In this document: positions 56,772-64,000 of the stretch, piece by piece
How positions within the stretch are numbered: position 1 is the stretch's first letter
Layout: each line of letters opens with the position of its first letter
Source: JAKACA01 sp052143575
GTDB lineage: Bacteria; Actinomycetota; Acidimicrobiia; Acidimicrobiales; Bog-793
Direction of reading: 5' to 3'
Assembly (NCBI GenBank): GCA_052143575.1
Contig: JBKQSP010000052.1
Span: 41,430 to 105,429, forward strand
DNA: 64,000 nt
Notes under the pieces: model-generated
Told to the model about the DNA's origin: nothing
The model's database searches: none
The model's input: only the letters and a program-made list of their open reading frames with translations
Program-made: the position numbers and the translations under genes

Positions 56772-58131
56772 GGGACACGCTCCCGGTCCGCGCCCCGCGC
56801 CGCGAGAGCACGTCAACCAGCACCGCAGCGAGGAGAACACCACCGGGCAGGATGTATTCAAGTGGTGTGGCCAATTCCCCCAAGCTGAGAAGGGACACGC
56901 CGTATTGGATGCCGCCGATGAGGATGCCGCCCAGTATTCCGTGGAGCGGTTTGCCCCGGCCTCCGAAGAGGCTGGTCCCGCCGATGACGGCGGCAGCGAC
57001 GGTATAGAGGACGAGCTGACCGGGGTCGGCGGTGTTGGTGCTGTACTCACCGAAGAAGAAGGAACCGAGCAGGATGCCACCGAGACCAGCTGTCGCCGCG
57101 CAGAGAGCAAAGCACCAGGTGCGGATGGCGGCGAGGCTGACGCCTGCTCGCCTGGCCGCCTCGGGGTTGCCGCCGATGGCGTAGACGTAGCGGCCGAAGC
57201 GGGTTCGCTGCAGGAGCAGAGTCCAGCCGGCGAGTACGAGAAGCACGATCGGGATCACCCAGGGGACGCCCCGCACGCTGACGACACTCGTGCCGCGGTT
57301 GACGGTGCAGATCACCACGACGCCGACTCCGACGAGCGCCACCAGTGCGATCCTGATGACCGTGAGGCCGACCGGCGGAGCCACAAGACCGTTGCGTCGT
57401 CTCGCCGCCCCGCGCAGCCAGAGGCCCGTACCAACGCCCACCACGAGAACCGCCAGCGCTACCCAGCCGGCCACTGGTGTGATCACTCCCTGAACCAGGT
57501 AGAAGATGACGTTTTCGTTGGGCACCGACGAGCTGACAGCTATGGACCCGTCGGCACCACCGAGGATGATGACAAGGACGCCCGAGAAGAGAAGAAACCC
57601 ACCCAGGCTCACGATGAAGGACGGGATTTTTAGCCGCGAGACCAGCGTCCCTTGCAGGGCGCCGACGACACCGCAGCAAACGAGGGAAACGAGGATCGCT
57701 GCCCACCACGGCCAGCCCGGCCCGGGCGACTGCACCAGCTTGAAGGCGATCACCCCACCGAAAAGCGCCACGGCGCCGATCGAGAGGTCGATCTCGCCGA
57801 GGAGAAGGACGACGATCTCGGCCATCGCCAGCACCATGTAGACCGTGCTCAACCCGAAGATGTAGACGAGGTTGCTCGGCCGCAGGAAGGCGTGCTCGGG
57901 GGTGACGATCTCGAAGACGACGGCGACGATCACGATCGCAAGGATCACGGGCAGGACGCCGCTGTTGCCGCTTTTGACGCGGAGCCACCAACCCCTCAGG
58001 TATGCCGGCAACGACTCGGCGAGGATCTCGGGCGGGACCTCGACCGCGACGTGCCGCTCGGCGGCGGTGGGGTCGACCGCGGCACCGGAGTCCAGCGTCC
58101 CGCTCGGGGCGTCCCCGCGGACGGCGCTCAG
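56764..58131 (-). CDS. Xylose/ribose-type ABC transporter permease, subunit A (CTG start proposed)
   Basis: Permease of about 455 aa, XylH/RbsC family, with the same N-terminal VAVEVPPEILAES segment and ten helices as its neighbour. No ATG, GTG or TTG exists in frame from well inside the ATPase gene up to the start of homology. The only sensible start is CTG at 58131, overlapping the ATPase stop as CTGA, parallel to ATGA/GTGA overlaps elsewhere here. A -1 slip on the C-run before the stop, giving an ATPase-permease fusion, or a one-base sequence error, are alternatives. Confidence 0.82.
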   Translation of the reverse strand: MSAVRGDAPSGTLDSGAAVDPTAAERHVAVEVPPEILAESLPAYLRGWWLRVKSGNSGVLPVILAIVIVAVVFEIVTPEHAFLRPSNLVYIFGLSTVYMVLAMAEIVVLLLGEIDLSIGAVALFGGVIAFKLVQSPGPGWPWWAAILVSLVCCGVVGALQGTLVSRLKIPSFIVSLGGFLLFSGVLVIILGGADGSIAVSSSVPNENVIFYLVQGVITPVAGWVALAVLVVGVGTGLWLRGAARRRNGLVAPPVGLTVIRIALVALVGVGVVVICTVNRGTSVVSVRGVPWVIPIVLLVLAGWTLLLQRTRFGRYVYAIGGNPEAARRAGVSLAAIRTWCFALCAATAGLGGILLGSFFFGEYSTNTADPGQLVLYTVAAAVIGGTSLFGGRGKPLHGILGGILIGGIQYGVSLLSLGELATPLEYILPGGVLLAAVLVDVLSRRGARTGSVSRV

Positions 58132-58991
58132 GGGGAGTCCTCGATCCGCGCCATACCGGGGCCCTCGCCGGCGGCGGTCCCGCCGGCTCCAGCCGGCTCG
58201 AACACCCGTCCGCCTAAAGTCCCGGTCGTCATGTACTCGACCACGCTCTGCCGGTTGAACTCGGCAGCCGACCCCTCGGCCACCATCCGGCCGAGGTGGA
58301 GCACCGCGATCCGGTCTGCGACCTCGAAGACGTCGTTCAGGTTGTGGGAGATCATCATCACGGCCAGCCCGTGTTCCCGCAGCCGTTGCACGAGGTCCAA
58401 TACGGTCCGTGTCTGCACGACACCGAGGGCGGCCGTGGGCTCGTCCAACAGCACCACCTTGGAGTTCCACATCACCGCCTTGGCGACGGCCACCGACTGC
58501 CGTTGGCCCCCCGAGAGCGACCCCACCGGCTGGCGGACCGAGCGCACGGTCGTCACTCGCAGCGTGCTCAGCGTCTCGGCGGCAGCCCGCTCCATCGAGT
58601 CCTCGTCGAGCATGCCGTGGCGCAGCCGCTCCCGGCCGAGGAACATGTTCTGGACGATGTCCAGGTTGTCGGCCAGCGCCAGATCCTGGTAGACGGTCTC
58701 GATCCCGAGGGCGGCGGCGTCGCGGGCGCTCCGGATGTGGACCGGCCGTCCCTCGAAGTAGATCTGGCCATGGTCGGGTTGGTGCACGCCGGCGATGCAG
58801 CGGGTGAGCACCGACTTGCCGGCGCCGTTGTCGCCGCAGAGGCCCGTCACCAATCCCGCCGGGAGATCCAGGTTCACCCCGTAGAGGGCCTGCACGGGCC
58901 CGAAGTGCTTGTCGATGCCACGCAGCTCGAGCAGAGCCCCTGCGTGTCCGCCGCCGTCGGCGCCGGTGAGGTCCTCGGTCATCTCAGTCAC
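58128..58991 (-). CDS. Sugar ABC transporter ATPase, single-domain (XylG/RbsA N-terminal type)
   Basis: ATPase of 287 aa energising the sugar importer. Walker A GDNGAGKSVL, signature LSGGQRQSVAVA, Walker B VVLLDEPTAAL and switch MISHNLNDV. Full-length XylG/RbsA has two ABC halves; this is one, as in a subgroup of actinobacterial importers, and would act as a dimer. GTG at 58991 or ATG at 58982. It lies 177 bases after the binding-protein gene, separated by two stem-loops. Confidence 0.9.
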   Translation of the reverse strand: MTEMTEDLTGADGGGHAGALLELRGIDKHFGPVQALYGVNLDLPAGLVTGLCGDNGAGKSVLTRCIAGVHQPDHGQIYFEGRPVHIRSARDAAALGIETVYQDLALADNLDIVQNMFLGRERLRHGMLDEDSMERAAAETLSTLRVTTVRSVRQPVGSLSGGQRQSVAVAKAVMWNSKVVLLDEPTAALGVVQTRTVLDLVQRLREHGLAVMMISHNLNDVFEVADRIAVLHLGRMVAEGSAAEFNRQSVVEYMTTGTLGGRVFEPAGAGGTAAGEGPGMARIEDSP

Positions 58992-59097
58992 GTAGATTAC
59001 GAACCCCTCAGCCCCTCAGCGACCCTGGCACCCTGGCGATGCCCAACCTGCCACCGCTCCGGTACCCCACGAGCGACGTCTGCAACCAGACGCCGTT

Positions 59098-59158
59098 GAG
59101 GGGGCTCTCGGGTGAGAGCCCCCTCACGGTCAGGTGATCACCTGCTCAGGTGATCACC
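59098..59158 (-). terminator. Two stem-loops after the sugar-binding protein gene (attenuator)
   Basis: Closest to the stop is a palindromic stem: CAGGTGATCACCTG (59131-59144) and CAGGTGATCACC (59147-59158) pair with a 2-base turn. Then GAGGGGGCTCTC-GGGT-GAGAGCCCCCTC (59098-59125), a perfect 12-bp hairpin. Without a T-run it is more likely an attenuator or mRNA 3' stabiliser that raises binding protein over membrane subunits, as known for many importers. Confidence 0.75.
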
Positions 59159-59168
59159 GGTCAGACGC

Positions 59169-60470
59169 TTACTGGATCCCGTCTGCGGCGCAGAGGCTCG
59201 CACCTGCGATGGCGCAGATGTCCGAGGCGCTGTCGAAGCCTTCCTTGACCACTGTCGACTCCATGTTGGCCTTGTCGACCCACACCGGCGTCAGCAGTGA
59301 CGCCGGCTCAGTGATGCTGGAGTCGGCCGGGTCGACCGTCGTGCTGTTCAACAGAGCCGCCGGCGGCTTGTCGCCGGCCAGCAGGATGGTGGCCAGGGCG
59401 ACGGTGTCCTGGGCTTCCTTGTAGACCGCCTTGTAGACGGAGCCGCACTGGTATCCCTCGAGGATCCAGGCCATGCCCTGGGCCGTGGCGTCCTGCCCGG
59501 TGGTCGGGATCTTGTTCGGCTTCACACCGTCTGCCTTGAGGTCGGTGATGACGGCGTTGGCGAGCCCGTCATTTGCCTCGATGGTGGCGTTGATCTGCGG
59601 GTTAGCGGTGAACTCCTGCTGGAAGATCGTGCCACCCTTGGTGTTGTCCCATCCGGGAGCGAAGTTCTCGCCCACGAGGGAGTAGCCGAGGCTGTTGGTG
59701 GCGCCGGCGTTGACCGACTTGGCCGTCTGGCCCCAGACGATGGAGTTGTACCCCTCAGCAAAGGAGATGGCGTTGGGGTCGGTGTCCTCGCCACCGTTCA
59801 GCACGAAGACCTTGGGCTTGGAGATTCCCCAAGAGGTGATGCAGGACTCGAAGCCCTTGCCGATCAGCTGACCAACCAACTCGTTGTTGAAGCTGACGTA
59901 GTAGGTGTCCTTGCCCTGGAAGGTGGCACGGTCGTAGCTGATCAGCGTGACACCCTTGGACTCGGCCAGCTGCGCGATGGCGACGCCGGTCGGGCCGTCA
60001 AGCGGGTCCATGACCAGGATCTTGGCGCCGAGGTTGATGTCGGCGGTGGCATCGTCCAGCTCCGTGGCATCGCTGCCCTGGGCGTTGTCGATGCGGTACT
60101 GCTGCTCGGTGTAACCGGCGTCCGCAAAGGCGTCGTTCAGGTACGGCTGGTCGAAGTCCACGTAGCGCGTCGACGACGTGGTGTCGGGCAGGATCACTCC
60201 GACCTGCAGGCTGTTGGCGCCCTTGGTGGCGTACTCGGTCAGCGGCTTGAACGTCGCCATCGTGGAAGCGATGTCCGGCGTGAACGAACTGATGCTGAGA
60301 CCGGCAGGAATCGTGTTCGAGCCGTGGGCCACCATCGACGTCGTCGTCGTGCTCGACGATGACGAGCAGGCCGCGGCAACGATGGCGATCACCGCCAATG
60401 AGCTCAGCCAACCCAACCGATGAACTCGTGAACGGGAGCTCCGACCATCAACCCTGTTTTGCTTCTGCAT
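59169..60470 (-). CDS. Sugar ABC transporter substrate-binding lipoprotein (XylF-like)
   Basis: 433 aa. Signal peptide with lipobox AAAC (C35) and Ser/Thr linker, then a type I periplasmic-binding fold (Peripla_BP_4). The segments VGVILPDTTSSTRYVDFDQPYLNDAF, DPLDGPTGVAIAQLAESKGVTLISYDR and EANDGLANAVITDLK-type strand resemble XylF. Sugar specificity is inferred from family only. First gene of the importer operon, with a promoter about 100 bases upstream that carries a DosR-like box. Confidence 0.9.
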   Translation of the reverse strand: MQKQNRVDGRSSRSRVHRLGWLSSLAVIAIVAAACSSSSSTTTTSMVAHGSNTIPAGLSISSFTPDIASTMATFKPLTEYATKGANSLQVGVILPDTTSSTRYVDFDQPYLNDAFADAGYTEQQYRIDNAQGSDATELDDATADINLGAKILVMDPLDGPTGVAIAQLAESKGVTLISYDRATFQGKDTYYVSFNNELVGQLIGKGFESCITSWGISKPKVFVLNGGEDTDPNAISFAEGYNSIVWGQTAKSVNAGATNSLGYSLVGENFAPGWDNTKGGTIFQQEFTANPQINATIEANDGLANAVITDLKADGVKPNKIPTTGQDATAQGMAWILEGYQCGSVYKAVYKEAQDTVALATILLAGDKPPAALLNSTTVDPADSSITEPASLLTPVWVDKANMESTVVKEGFDSASDICAIAGASLCAADGIQ

Positions 60471-60582
60471 ACCAGACCTCCCTTTTCGCCCGAATCGACA
60501 CGTGCTCAGACCGCTTCGCTACGGCGACCGCTCACTGACCACGACGAACCCCCTCCCGGACGCGTCACCAGCGAGCTAGCTC

Positions 60583-60624
60583 AATCTACCGCAGTGGCCG
60601 GCTCCGAGTAGGGCCGAAAGTCCC
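60583..60624 (-). promoter_or_regulatory. Predicted DosR-like box and -10 for the sugar importer operon
   Basis: On the minus strand, GGGACTTTCGGCCC (60624-60611) matches the mycobacterial DosR/DevR motif. TAGATT (60588-60583) is a good -10. With a start point near 60576 the box is centred at about -41.5, the activator position. Next to it is the AT-rich stretch TATATA. The 105-base leader to the ATG shows no other element. Which regulator binds is inference. Confidence 0.6.
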
Positions 60625-60696
60625 TATATATGACGTTCGCGTGTCTGGTGTCGCAATAAGCCATAGCCACCAGGCCCGGCGCCGCCTGCCGCGCGC

Positions 60697-62643
60697 TCAG
60701 CGCGGTCGGGCGCTCACGATGGGAGAGGGCGGTGAACGACCTTCAGCGTTCTCAGCGAACACGATGCAGAAGTACCTCGTCCCGTTTCTGAGCGCACTCA
60801 CCTTGCCGGACGTGGCCGTCGCCCCAGCCTGAGCGGCGGGCGCCCCCGCCGTCAGCGGCGGCGAAGTCTTCGAGCAGTACAGGCGGTAGCCGGAGATCGC
60901 CAAGTTGCCGGTCGAGGCGGGAGCCTTCCAGGTGAGCATGATCGACTTGTCACCTGGTCTGGCTCGCAGATCAGTTGGAGCCGACGGCACGGAGGTCTGG
61001 AACTCGAAAGCACCGGCGTCGCAGGCCGTTTGCCCGAAATAACCGGGCCGGTGCTCGCCCCGCTCGTCCGTCTTGATCGTGCAGGCGCTCTTCGGCACCT
61101 CCTCGAAAGCGGAGCTGCTCGGGCCGATGGCCAGCGTCTCGGGCCCGCTCGAGCCGTTCGGGCCGGGCACGGGGGCGAGATCGATGGTGGCGCTGCTCAC
61201 TTTGCTCTTCGGACCCAAGCCACATGAGTTGTCGGATTCGAGGTTGTAACCACCGTCGGTGATGGCGGCGCCTCCCCCGTTGTTGTAGCAGGCAGCAGAA
61301 TCGAAGACGGAGGCGGTGGCGCGCACGACGCCGCCGTTGAAATTGAAGACGCCGCCGCCGAGCTCGGCCGAGTCATCCGACAACGTGACATTGATGAGCG
61401 TGACGTCACCGTCGTTGGCAAGGCCGCCGCCGTACACGGCCGAGTCGTTCCAGAGCGTGTCGTTGGTGAGCGTCGCCTTGCCTTCGGCGGTGTTCGCCAA
61501 GGCGCCGCCTGATATCGACGAGTCGTTCGAGAGCGTGTCGTCGGTGAGCACGAGGGCGCCATCATTGAGGACAGCGCCCGAGCTGTCGTCCGCCAGGGTG
61601 TCGCCGGTCAGCGTGGCAACACCGTTGAGGTCGTTGAAGAAGCCGCCGCCGCTGTCGTCGCTGATCGAGTCGCTTGCGAGCGAGGCGGTGCCGAGGTTGG
61701 ACACGCCGCCGCCGGAGTCGTCCGACACGGAGCCCTCGTCGAGCGTGAGGGTCCCCGAGTTGAGCACGCCGCCGGCTTGGAAGGCCGAATCGCCCGTGAT
61801 CACGTCCTTTTTCAGAGTCGCCCTCCCGTCGTTGCAGACGGCGCCACCGCTGTCGTCGACGGCCGAGTCACTCGAAAGCGTGTCACTTGTCAAGATAACC
61901 GTGGCGTCCGTGCTGTTGAAGACCCCACCGCCCGAGAAGGTCGCAGAGTCACCCGAGAGCGTGTCGTCGGTGAGCGTGGCGGTCGCTCCGCTGTTGTTGA
62001 AGACTCCGCCGCCCTCGGCGCCGGCCGTGTCATACAGCAACGTGTCGTCCGTCAGGGTGAGCTTGCCGTTGTTGTAGACAGCGCCTCCGTCACCGGTCGC
62101 CCAGTCGTCGGTGAGCTCATCGCCGACGAGGCTGAGGGTGCCGTCGTTGTTGACCCCGCCGCCGAGGGAGACGCCGGTACCGCCCCCGCTCTCGATTTCC
62201 CCCCCGTTGGCGATGGAGAGCCCGCTCATCACCACGTTGCCGGCATCGATCTCCACGTCGCTGACGCTCGTCGTCGGACTGCTGAGCGTTGTCGTCGCCG
62301 CACCGGCACCGGCGATGACGAGCAAGGGGTTGTCGGAGGTGGGGTCGTCGATCGTCAGACTCCCGAGATAGGCGTCAGGCGAGGCGGCCACCTCGATGGT
62401 GACCGCCCTCCCCGTCCACAGCTTGGCTGCGACGAGGCCCTCGCTGACGGTGGCACACGCCTTCGTTCCCGGCGAGGTACAGCCGGTGCTGGCGGTTCCC
62501 GACTGGCTCACGTACAACGTGATCGCCGTAGCTGCCGTCGCGACGGCTGGTGTCGCGACGAGCACGCTCGTCACAAGGAGCGCACCGAGAAACGCCGATG
62601 CGCTTGGTGCTAGCAGCTTGCGGACGATCGTTCGTTTGCTCAT
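60697..62643 (-). CDS. Secreted right-handed beta-helix protein with C-terminal Fn3 domain
   Basis: 648 aa, exported by a signal peptide (about 1-38). Residues about 40-520 hold coils of the pattern GGGVxNxGxxTLTxDTLSxDSA repeated about a dozen times, as in polymorphic outer-membrane/parallel beta-helix proteins. A loop with four cysteines follows, then an Fn3 domain (about 555-648; PSAPTDLRARPGDKSIMLTWKAP). No sortase signal is seen. A carbohydrate-binding or adhesive role is likely but unproven. No enzyme residues identified. Confidence 0.85.
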   Translation of the reverse strand: MSKRTIVRKLLAPSASAFLGALLVTSVLVATPAVATAATAITLYVSQSGTASTGCTSPGTKACATVSEGLVAAKLWTGRAVTIEVAASPDAYLGSLTIDDPTSDNPLLVIAGAGAATTTLSSPTTSVSDVEIDAGNVVMSGLSIANGGEIESGGGTGVSLGGGVNNDGTLSLVGDELTDDWATGDGGAVYNNGKLTLTDDTLLYDTAGAEGGGVFNNSGATATLTDDTLSGDSATFSGGGVFNSTDATVILTSDTLSSDSAVDDSGGAVCNDGRATLKKDVITGDSAFQAGGVLNSGTLTLDEGSVSDDSGGGVSNLGTASLASDSISDDSGGGFFNDLNGVATLTGDTLADDSSGAVLNDGALVLTDDTLSNDSSISGGALANTAEGKATLTNDTLWNDSAVYGGGLANDGDVTLINVTLSDDSAELGGGVFNFNGGVVRATASVFDSAACYNNGGGAAITDGGYNLESDNSCGLGPKSKVSSATIDLAPVPGPNGSSGPETLAIGPSSSAFEEVPKSACTIKTDERGEHRPGYFGQTACDAGAFEFQTSVPSAPTDLRARPGDKSIMLTWKAPASTGNLAISGYRLYCSKTSPPLTAGAPAAQAGATATSGKVSALRNGTRYFCIVFAENAEGRSPPSPIVSARPR

Positions 62644-62819
62644 GTGCCCTGTCTTCCTCGTGGCGGCCGACAGTCACCGTAGGCTGGCGTGCTGCCCACC
62701 ACATCGGTGGCTCCACCCATTTTTTCGCCGCCGGCACCCCCACGTTGCCCGGCGTCGGCGGCAGGCGGGGCCGCCCGCTGACTGGAGTGTGACGCCCTCT
62801 CGAGACGGGGAGGCCGGCC

Positions 62820-64000
62820 CTAGGGCTTGAAAGCCTGCACGCCGGTCTGGCTGGACACGAAGATCATCCCGTCGCCGGCACCGGGCGTGGCGAAATGCTC
62901 GACGGGATCAACGGGCAGGGCTTCCTCGACCCTTCCGGTGACCGGGTTCATGCCGTAGAGGTCGGACGGGCCACCACCCCCGTCAGCATCGGTCGCCACG
63001 GCCCACACGAGACCGCCGGCGACAATGGGCGTGCCGTTCGCGTTGCCGCTCGACGCCTGCCACTTCACCGAAAACGTCGGATGGACGCCGTAATTCACCT
63101 GCAGCGCCACCGTGCCGCTCGGGCACGGCACGTAGAGGTAATCGTGCTTCTTGCCCCTCACGGTGAGGACGACGGAGGCATCGGAGCCGAATACGTCGAC
63201 GCCTCCCGAGCAGACTTCTCCTTTGAACAGCTGGTGGGCGATGCCGCCGAGCTTCGACCCATTCAGCAAGAAGCCCCACGTCACTCCGTCCGCCCCGGCC
63301 TTCCCCGTCTCGAACACATAGTTGCTGTTCGGCAAGATGATCGGTCCGCCGGAGCCGAGGTCGAGATCCTCGGCATTTCGCTGAGCCCAGTCGCTCGGGG
63401 CGAAATAGCTGTCGATCTTGAGGCTCGGCGAGAGCCCGATGACCGAGTCGCCGTAGTCGAACGGGCTACCCGGTCCGTCATTGGAGTTGCCGGTGGCGAC
63501 GAAGAGCTCGCCGGCGGCGTTGCCGGCGGCACCGTCGGGCGCCCAGATGGCGGCCTCGCGCTGGGTCGGCACCTTGAAGTACTTGTAGGCCGTGCCGGCG
63601 ACCGTGTACGAGAGGACATAGCCCTGGTAGGCGCCGCAATCGCCGTCGAGCCCGCCGAAGAAGGCGTAGACGCGGCCGTCGGACAAGAGCAGCCCGGAGC
63701 GCTGCTGCTCCGCCGCCACGATGTAGGTCTTGCCGGCACCGGGGGGATCGATGTCGTGATCCCACAGCACCGAGACCTTCGTGGAGGTGAAGCGGACAGC
63801 CACCATGACGTGCTTCACCCCGTGCCAGGTCGGGTCTTTCGGATTGCCCGTCTGCACCTCGCCGGCGACGAAGAGCTCACCGGTGGCGGGGTCGATCACG
63901 GGCGTGCCCGTGATGCCGAGGGGACTGATGTCACCGCAGCCCGAGAGACCGGGCGCGTTGTCGATGACAGAGGTCGTCGTCGACCGGCCGATCGAGAACC
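62820..64000 (-). CDS. PQQ-type beta-propeller-like protein, partial at window edge
   Basis: The frame stays open to the right edge, so at least 393 residues are present and the N terminus is missing. Propeller-like strands recur: GITGTPVIDPATGELFVAG, GNAAGELFVATGN, GGLVWAVATDADGGG and GDGMIFVSSQTGVQAF, the pattern of quinoprotein/PQQ-like repeats. Several cysteines are conserved in loops. Probably extracellular. An internal GTG at 63899 is not the start. The 176 bases between this gene and the beta-helix gene show no clear element. Confidence 0.75.
   Translation of the reverse strand, partial: FSIGRSTTTSVIDNAPGLSGCGDISPLGITGTPVIDPATGELFVAGEVQTGNPKDPTWHGVKHVMVAVRFTSTKVSVLWDHDIDPPGAGKTYIVAAEQQRSGLLLSDGRVYAFFGGLDGDCGAYQGYVLSYTVAGTAYKYFKVPTQREAAIWAPDGAAGNAAGELFVATGNSNDGPGSPFDYGDSVIGLSPSLKIDSYFAPSDWAQRNAEDLDLGSGGPIILPNSNYVFETGKAGADGVTWGFLLNGSKLGGIAHQLFKGEVCSGGVDVFGSDASVVLTVRGKKHDYLYVPCPSGTVALQVNYGVHPTFSVKWQASSGNANGTPIVAGGLVWAVATDADGGGGPSDLYGMNPVTGRVEEALPVDPVEHFATPGAGDGMIFVSSQTGVQAFKP

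Overview
The window is a high-GC chromosomal segment of an actinobacterium. Markers include a PstP/FhaA/FhaB/PBP envelope-signalling cluster, a four-cysteine DnaX-YbaB-RecR operon, an acyl-CoA carboxylase beta subunit followed by a small epsilon-like subunit, a DUF385 (deazaflavin-type) oxidoreductase, and many leaderless genes. I infer a deep-branching actinobacterium (Acidimicrobiia would fit) from the lack of rodA between pstP and pbpA and from the ethylmalonyl-CoA genes. No rRNA, CRISPR array, transposase or phage gene is visible.

Layout. 0-4.7 kb: fhaA-fhaB-pstP-pbpA on the minus strand (cell-wall growth control; the pkn genes, if present, lie beyond the left edge). 4.7-17.6 kb: tRNA-Leu, two methyltransferases, an AAA ATPase, divergent TlpA/CcdA thiol-redox genes, a CADD-like haem-oxygenase-fold enzyme, an SDR, an acyl-CoA dehydrogenase, OsmC, an isoaspartyl peptidase, a DMT exporter, an epimerase behind a two-operator promoter, and a DUF4097/ribbon-helix-helix pair. 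17.7-21.3 kb: a soluble PAS histidine kinase with an OmpR regulator, then a receiver protein with a non-coding-like tail. 21.4-27.5 kb: a complete ABC importer plus a metallophosphoesterase. 27.5-30.8 kb: a MacB-type ABC system. 31-35.6 kb: the giant helicase Lhr with an SOS-type box in its promoter.

35.7-48.3 kb is the metabolic core: 3-hydroxyacyl-CoA dehydrogenase, ethylmalonyl-CoA mutase, acyl-CoA carboxylase (beta and epsilon), methylmalonyl/ethylmalonyl-CoA epimerase, crotonyl-CoA carboxylase/reductase and acetyl-CoA acetyltransferase. Together they cover much of the first half of the ethylmalonyl-CoA pathway. An ECF sigma factor with a membrane partner, a TetR regulator, a YceI protein and a DUF385 protein are interspersed.

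48.3-53.4 kb: recR-ybaB-dnaX, a truncated AMP-ligase, the SRP RNA gene ffs and tRNA-Ser. 53.5-55.4 kb: a membrane protein ending in an Ala-Ser repeat and a seven-repeat lipoprotein. 55.4-60.6 kb: a xylose/ribose-type ABC importer with two different permeases, whose promoter carries a DosR-like box centred near -41.5. 60.7-64 kb: a secreted beta-helix/Fn3 protein and a partial propeller-like protein cut by the right edge.

A recurring theme is a TANNNT (or CANNNT) hexamer exactly 6-7 bases before the start codon, the signature of leaderless mRNAs; I used it to choose several starts.
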